A program made the translations under genes and the position numbers. DNA of 53,013 bases from Chryseobacterium sp. S0630 (GTDB lineage: Bacteria > Bacteroidota > Bacteroidia > Flavobacteriales > Weeksellaceae): the NCBI RefSeq assembly GCF_024158915.1, contig NZ_JAMZGF010000035.1:1-53013 (forward strand), written 5' to 3'. The notes under the pieces were generated by a model that saw only the letters and a program-made list of their open reading frames with translations, was not told the DNA's origin and searched no databases. This document shows positions 51,402-53,013 of the stretch, piece after piece (positions within the stretch are counted from its first letter, which is position 1; each line of letters starts with the position of its first letter).

Positions 51402-52607
51402 TTAAGAAATTCTCTCAATCAGAGCCATATAGAATCCGTCATAGCCTTCACTAGGCATTACTTTTTCATCTTTAATCATCTTGAATCCAGGATTGTTTTT
51501 GATGAACTCATCTACCTGAAGATTATTTTCAGATGGAAGGATAGAACAGGTAGCGTATACCATTTTTCCTCCTTTTTTAAGCATTTTAGAGTAGTCCTGA
51601 AGAATTTGTTGTTGCTCCTTTTTAATTCTGTCAATAAAGTCCTGGTCAATTTTCCACTTACTGTCCGGGTTTCTTTTCAAAACTCCAAGACCTGAACATG
51701 GTGCATCAATCAGAAGTCTGTCAGCTTTTTCATGAAGACGTTTAATCACTTTATTATCAGAGATCATACGGGTTTCAATATTGTGGGCTCCGGCTCTCTT
51801 GGCACGACGCTTCAGCTCGGCAAGTTTCCATTCGAAGATATCTAATGCTACAATCTGCCCTTTGTTTTTCATTAATGCTGCTAAGTGCAATGTTTTTCCT
51901 CCTGCACCCGCACACGCATCTACTACTCTTTGTCCTTCTTTTACATCAAGGAAATACCCGATTTTCTGAGAAGAAGCATCCTGAACTTCGAATAATCCTT
52001 CTTTGAAAGCCGTAGTAAGGAAAACATTTTTCTTTTCTTCCAGCTGAACAGCATCAGGATAATTTTTAATAGGATAAGAAACAACACCTTCATCTGAAAG
52101 GTCAGAAATAAGTTCTTTAGTTGTTGTTCTTAAAGAGTTTGCTCTTAAAACTGTAGGAGCCTGCTCATTCAAAGCAGCCATTTCTTTTTCCCAGTTAGCA
52201 CCTATTTCTTTTTCAAGAGTTTCAGCCAGCCATTCAGGAATAGAGTGTTCTATTGCTTTTGTAGGAACAGTGTTCTTTTTAAGTTTGGTAAGAATATCGG
52301 CGATTTTGATTCCGTCAAATTCTTCGAATTTTTTATAATTGGTTTTACTCCAAAGTAAATACGCAATAATCAGTTTGTAGATATTGTTGGGTTTTACACC
52401 TTCACCCATATAGTATTCAAGGCGTTTTTTCCAACGGATAATATTGTAAAAAATTTCAGAAACAACGGCTCTGTCCTGGCTTCCCCATTTTCTGTTTGCT
52501 TTCAAAAGTCTTTCGATAACTTTATCGGCATATTTGTTTTTCTCAAAAAATGTCTCCTGTAAGGCATCGTGAATTCCGATTGCCAAGTTTCTGTGAATAA
52601 GTTCCAT
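51402..52607 (-). CDS. RsmB/NOP2-family RNA (cytosine-C5)-methyltransferase
   Basis: 401 residues. An N-terminal NusB-like helical part (about 1-130) is followed by a Rossmann methylase: VVDACAGAGGKTLHLAALM (S-adenosylmethionine loop), LIDAPCSGLGVLKRNPDSKW (first catalytic Cys) and MVYATCSILPSENN (second Cys). This fits m5C modification of 16S rRNA, as by RsmB, though the exact site is not decidable. A CAAAAATA box (52633-52640) gives the promoter. Confidence 0.9.
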   Translation of the reverse strand: MELIHRNLAIGIHDALQETFFEKNKYADKVIERLLKANRKWGSQDRAVVSEIFYNIIRWKKRLEYYMGEGVKPNNIYKLIIAYLLWSKTNYKKFEEFDGIKIADILTKLKKNTVPTKAIEHSIPEWLAETLEKEIGANWEKEMAALNEQAPTVLRANSLRTTTKELISDLSDEGVVSYPIKNYPDAVQLEEKKNVFLTTAFKEGLFEVQDASSQKIGYFLDVKEGQRVVDACAGAGGKTLHLAALMKNKGQIVALDIFEWKLAELKRRAKRAGAHNIETRMISDNKVIKRLHEKADRLLIDAPCSGLGVLKRNPDSKWKIDQDFIDRIKKEQQQILQDYSKMLKKGGKMVYATCSILPSENNLQVDEFIKNNPGFKMIKDEKVMPSEGYDGFYMALIERIS

Positions 52608-52632
52608 AAATTTGCTTCGCTGTTTGAATCTG

Positions 52633-52640
52633 CAAAAATA
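52633..52640 (-). promoter_or_regulatory. -7 box TATTTTTG for the RsmB-like gene
   Basis: Plus-strand CAAAAATA, 26 bases upstream of the ATG at 52607. Confidence 0.5.
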
Positions 52641-52708
52641 CGACTTTTAATTGAGAGTTGAGGATTTGGGTGGGAGAGTTTGAGAATAGGAAAGATGAAG
52701 GGGATTGT

Positions 52709-53013
52709 GAATGGTGAATCCGCTTCGCTTGTGAATTTTGGGGTTTGGGTTTCCGGTTGAGAGGTTATGACTAATTATATATTGTACAGATCAGTTTTCT
52801 AATGGAAGGTGGCGCATTCACCATTCACTTTGCAAAGCAAAAATTGACTATTGACAATCTAGGATTCAGTAATGAATGGTGAATCCGCTTCGCTTGTGAA
52901 TTTGTTGTGTGGTTCGGGTTGCGAGATTCGGGGTTCGGGTTTCCGGTTGAGAGGTTATGACTAATTATATATTGTACAGATCAGTTTTCTAATGGAAGGT
53001 GGCGCATTCACCA
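52709..53013. repeat. Tandem repeat block at the window end
   Basis: A 77-base exact direct repeat at 52747-52823 and 52937-53013 (GGGTTTCCGGTTGAGAGG to GGCGCATTCACCA), period 190. Each is preceded by a GAATGGTGAATCCGCTTCGC unit (52709 and 52874). Between them is an inverted relative, ATTCACTTTGCAAAGCAAAA (52824-52843). The second unit reaches the window edge, so the array may continue. No gene is present from 52641 on. Confidence 0.88.

Overview
The window looks like a chromosomal stretch of a Flavobacteriia (Bacteroidota) genome, most likely Chryseobacterium or a close relative. The reasons are: AT-rich DNA; many starts preceded by the Bacteroidota -7 box TAnnTTTG with no Shine-Dalgarno sequence; a protease with a type IX secretion tail; a GLPGLI-family protein joined to a PNGase F-like region; a split transketolase; and a grasp-with-spasm peptide cluster. 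Genus level is inference.

Layout. 1-4860: debris of an Rhs/YD-repeat polymorphic toxin locus, with two toxin-tail/immunity pairs (144-994 and 1247-2902), broken Rhs core fragments and several copies of palindromic repeats at the breakpoints. 4934-11357: map, an AzoR-like reductase divergent from a Crp-like regulator, an alpha/beta hydrolase, an M20 peptidase and an unknown gene, with a repeat-rich gap at 10159-10661. 11480-16413: DUF2490 beta-barrel, orphan small protein, tRNA-Ser, ansA, trmH, and the tightly packed tsaD-hypothetical-rsmE operon. 17431-23273: the 1596-residue TamB-like protein, an Lrp/AsnC regulator and a small membrane protein.

23356-26964 (minus strand) is the most distinctive region: a ribosomal-peptide gene set with a GG-leader precursor, a lipoprotein, an ATP-grasp ligase, a 60-residue ORF, a truncated copy of the lipoprotein, and a SPASM protein with no visible radical-SAM CX3CX2C motif. 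A terminator-like hairpin separates the precursor from the enzyme genes, and no dedicated exporter is visible.

27576-34802: a TPR/LuxR-like signalling protein, a run of small membrane or unknown genes (29666-32176), split transketolase and a secreted unknown. 35141-39011: T9SS-exported reprolysin-like protease and a sodium:solute symporter. 39458-43796: a minus-strand run of two pirins, two small GNATs, an FMN reductase, a TMEM175-like channel, a mono-cluster ferredoxin and an OsmC protein, which looks like a redox/electrophile-defence unit; an MFS exporter follows. 45438-52607: a secreted unknown, asnB, the GLPGLI/PNGase F-like fusion, a secreted unknown with a TTG start, and an RsmB-like rRNA methyltransferase. 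The last 400 bases are repeats.

All family calls come from reading motifs by eye; no database search was run.
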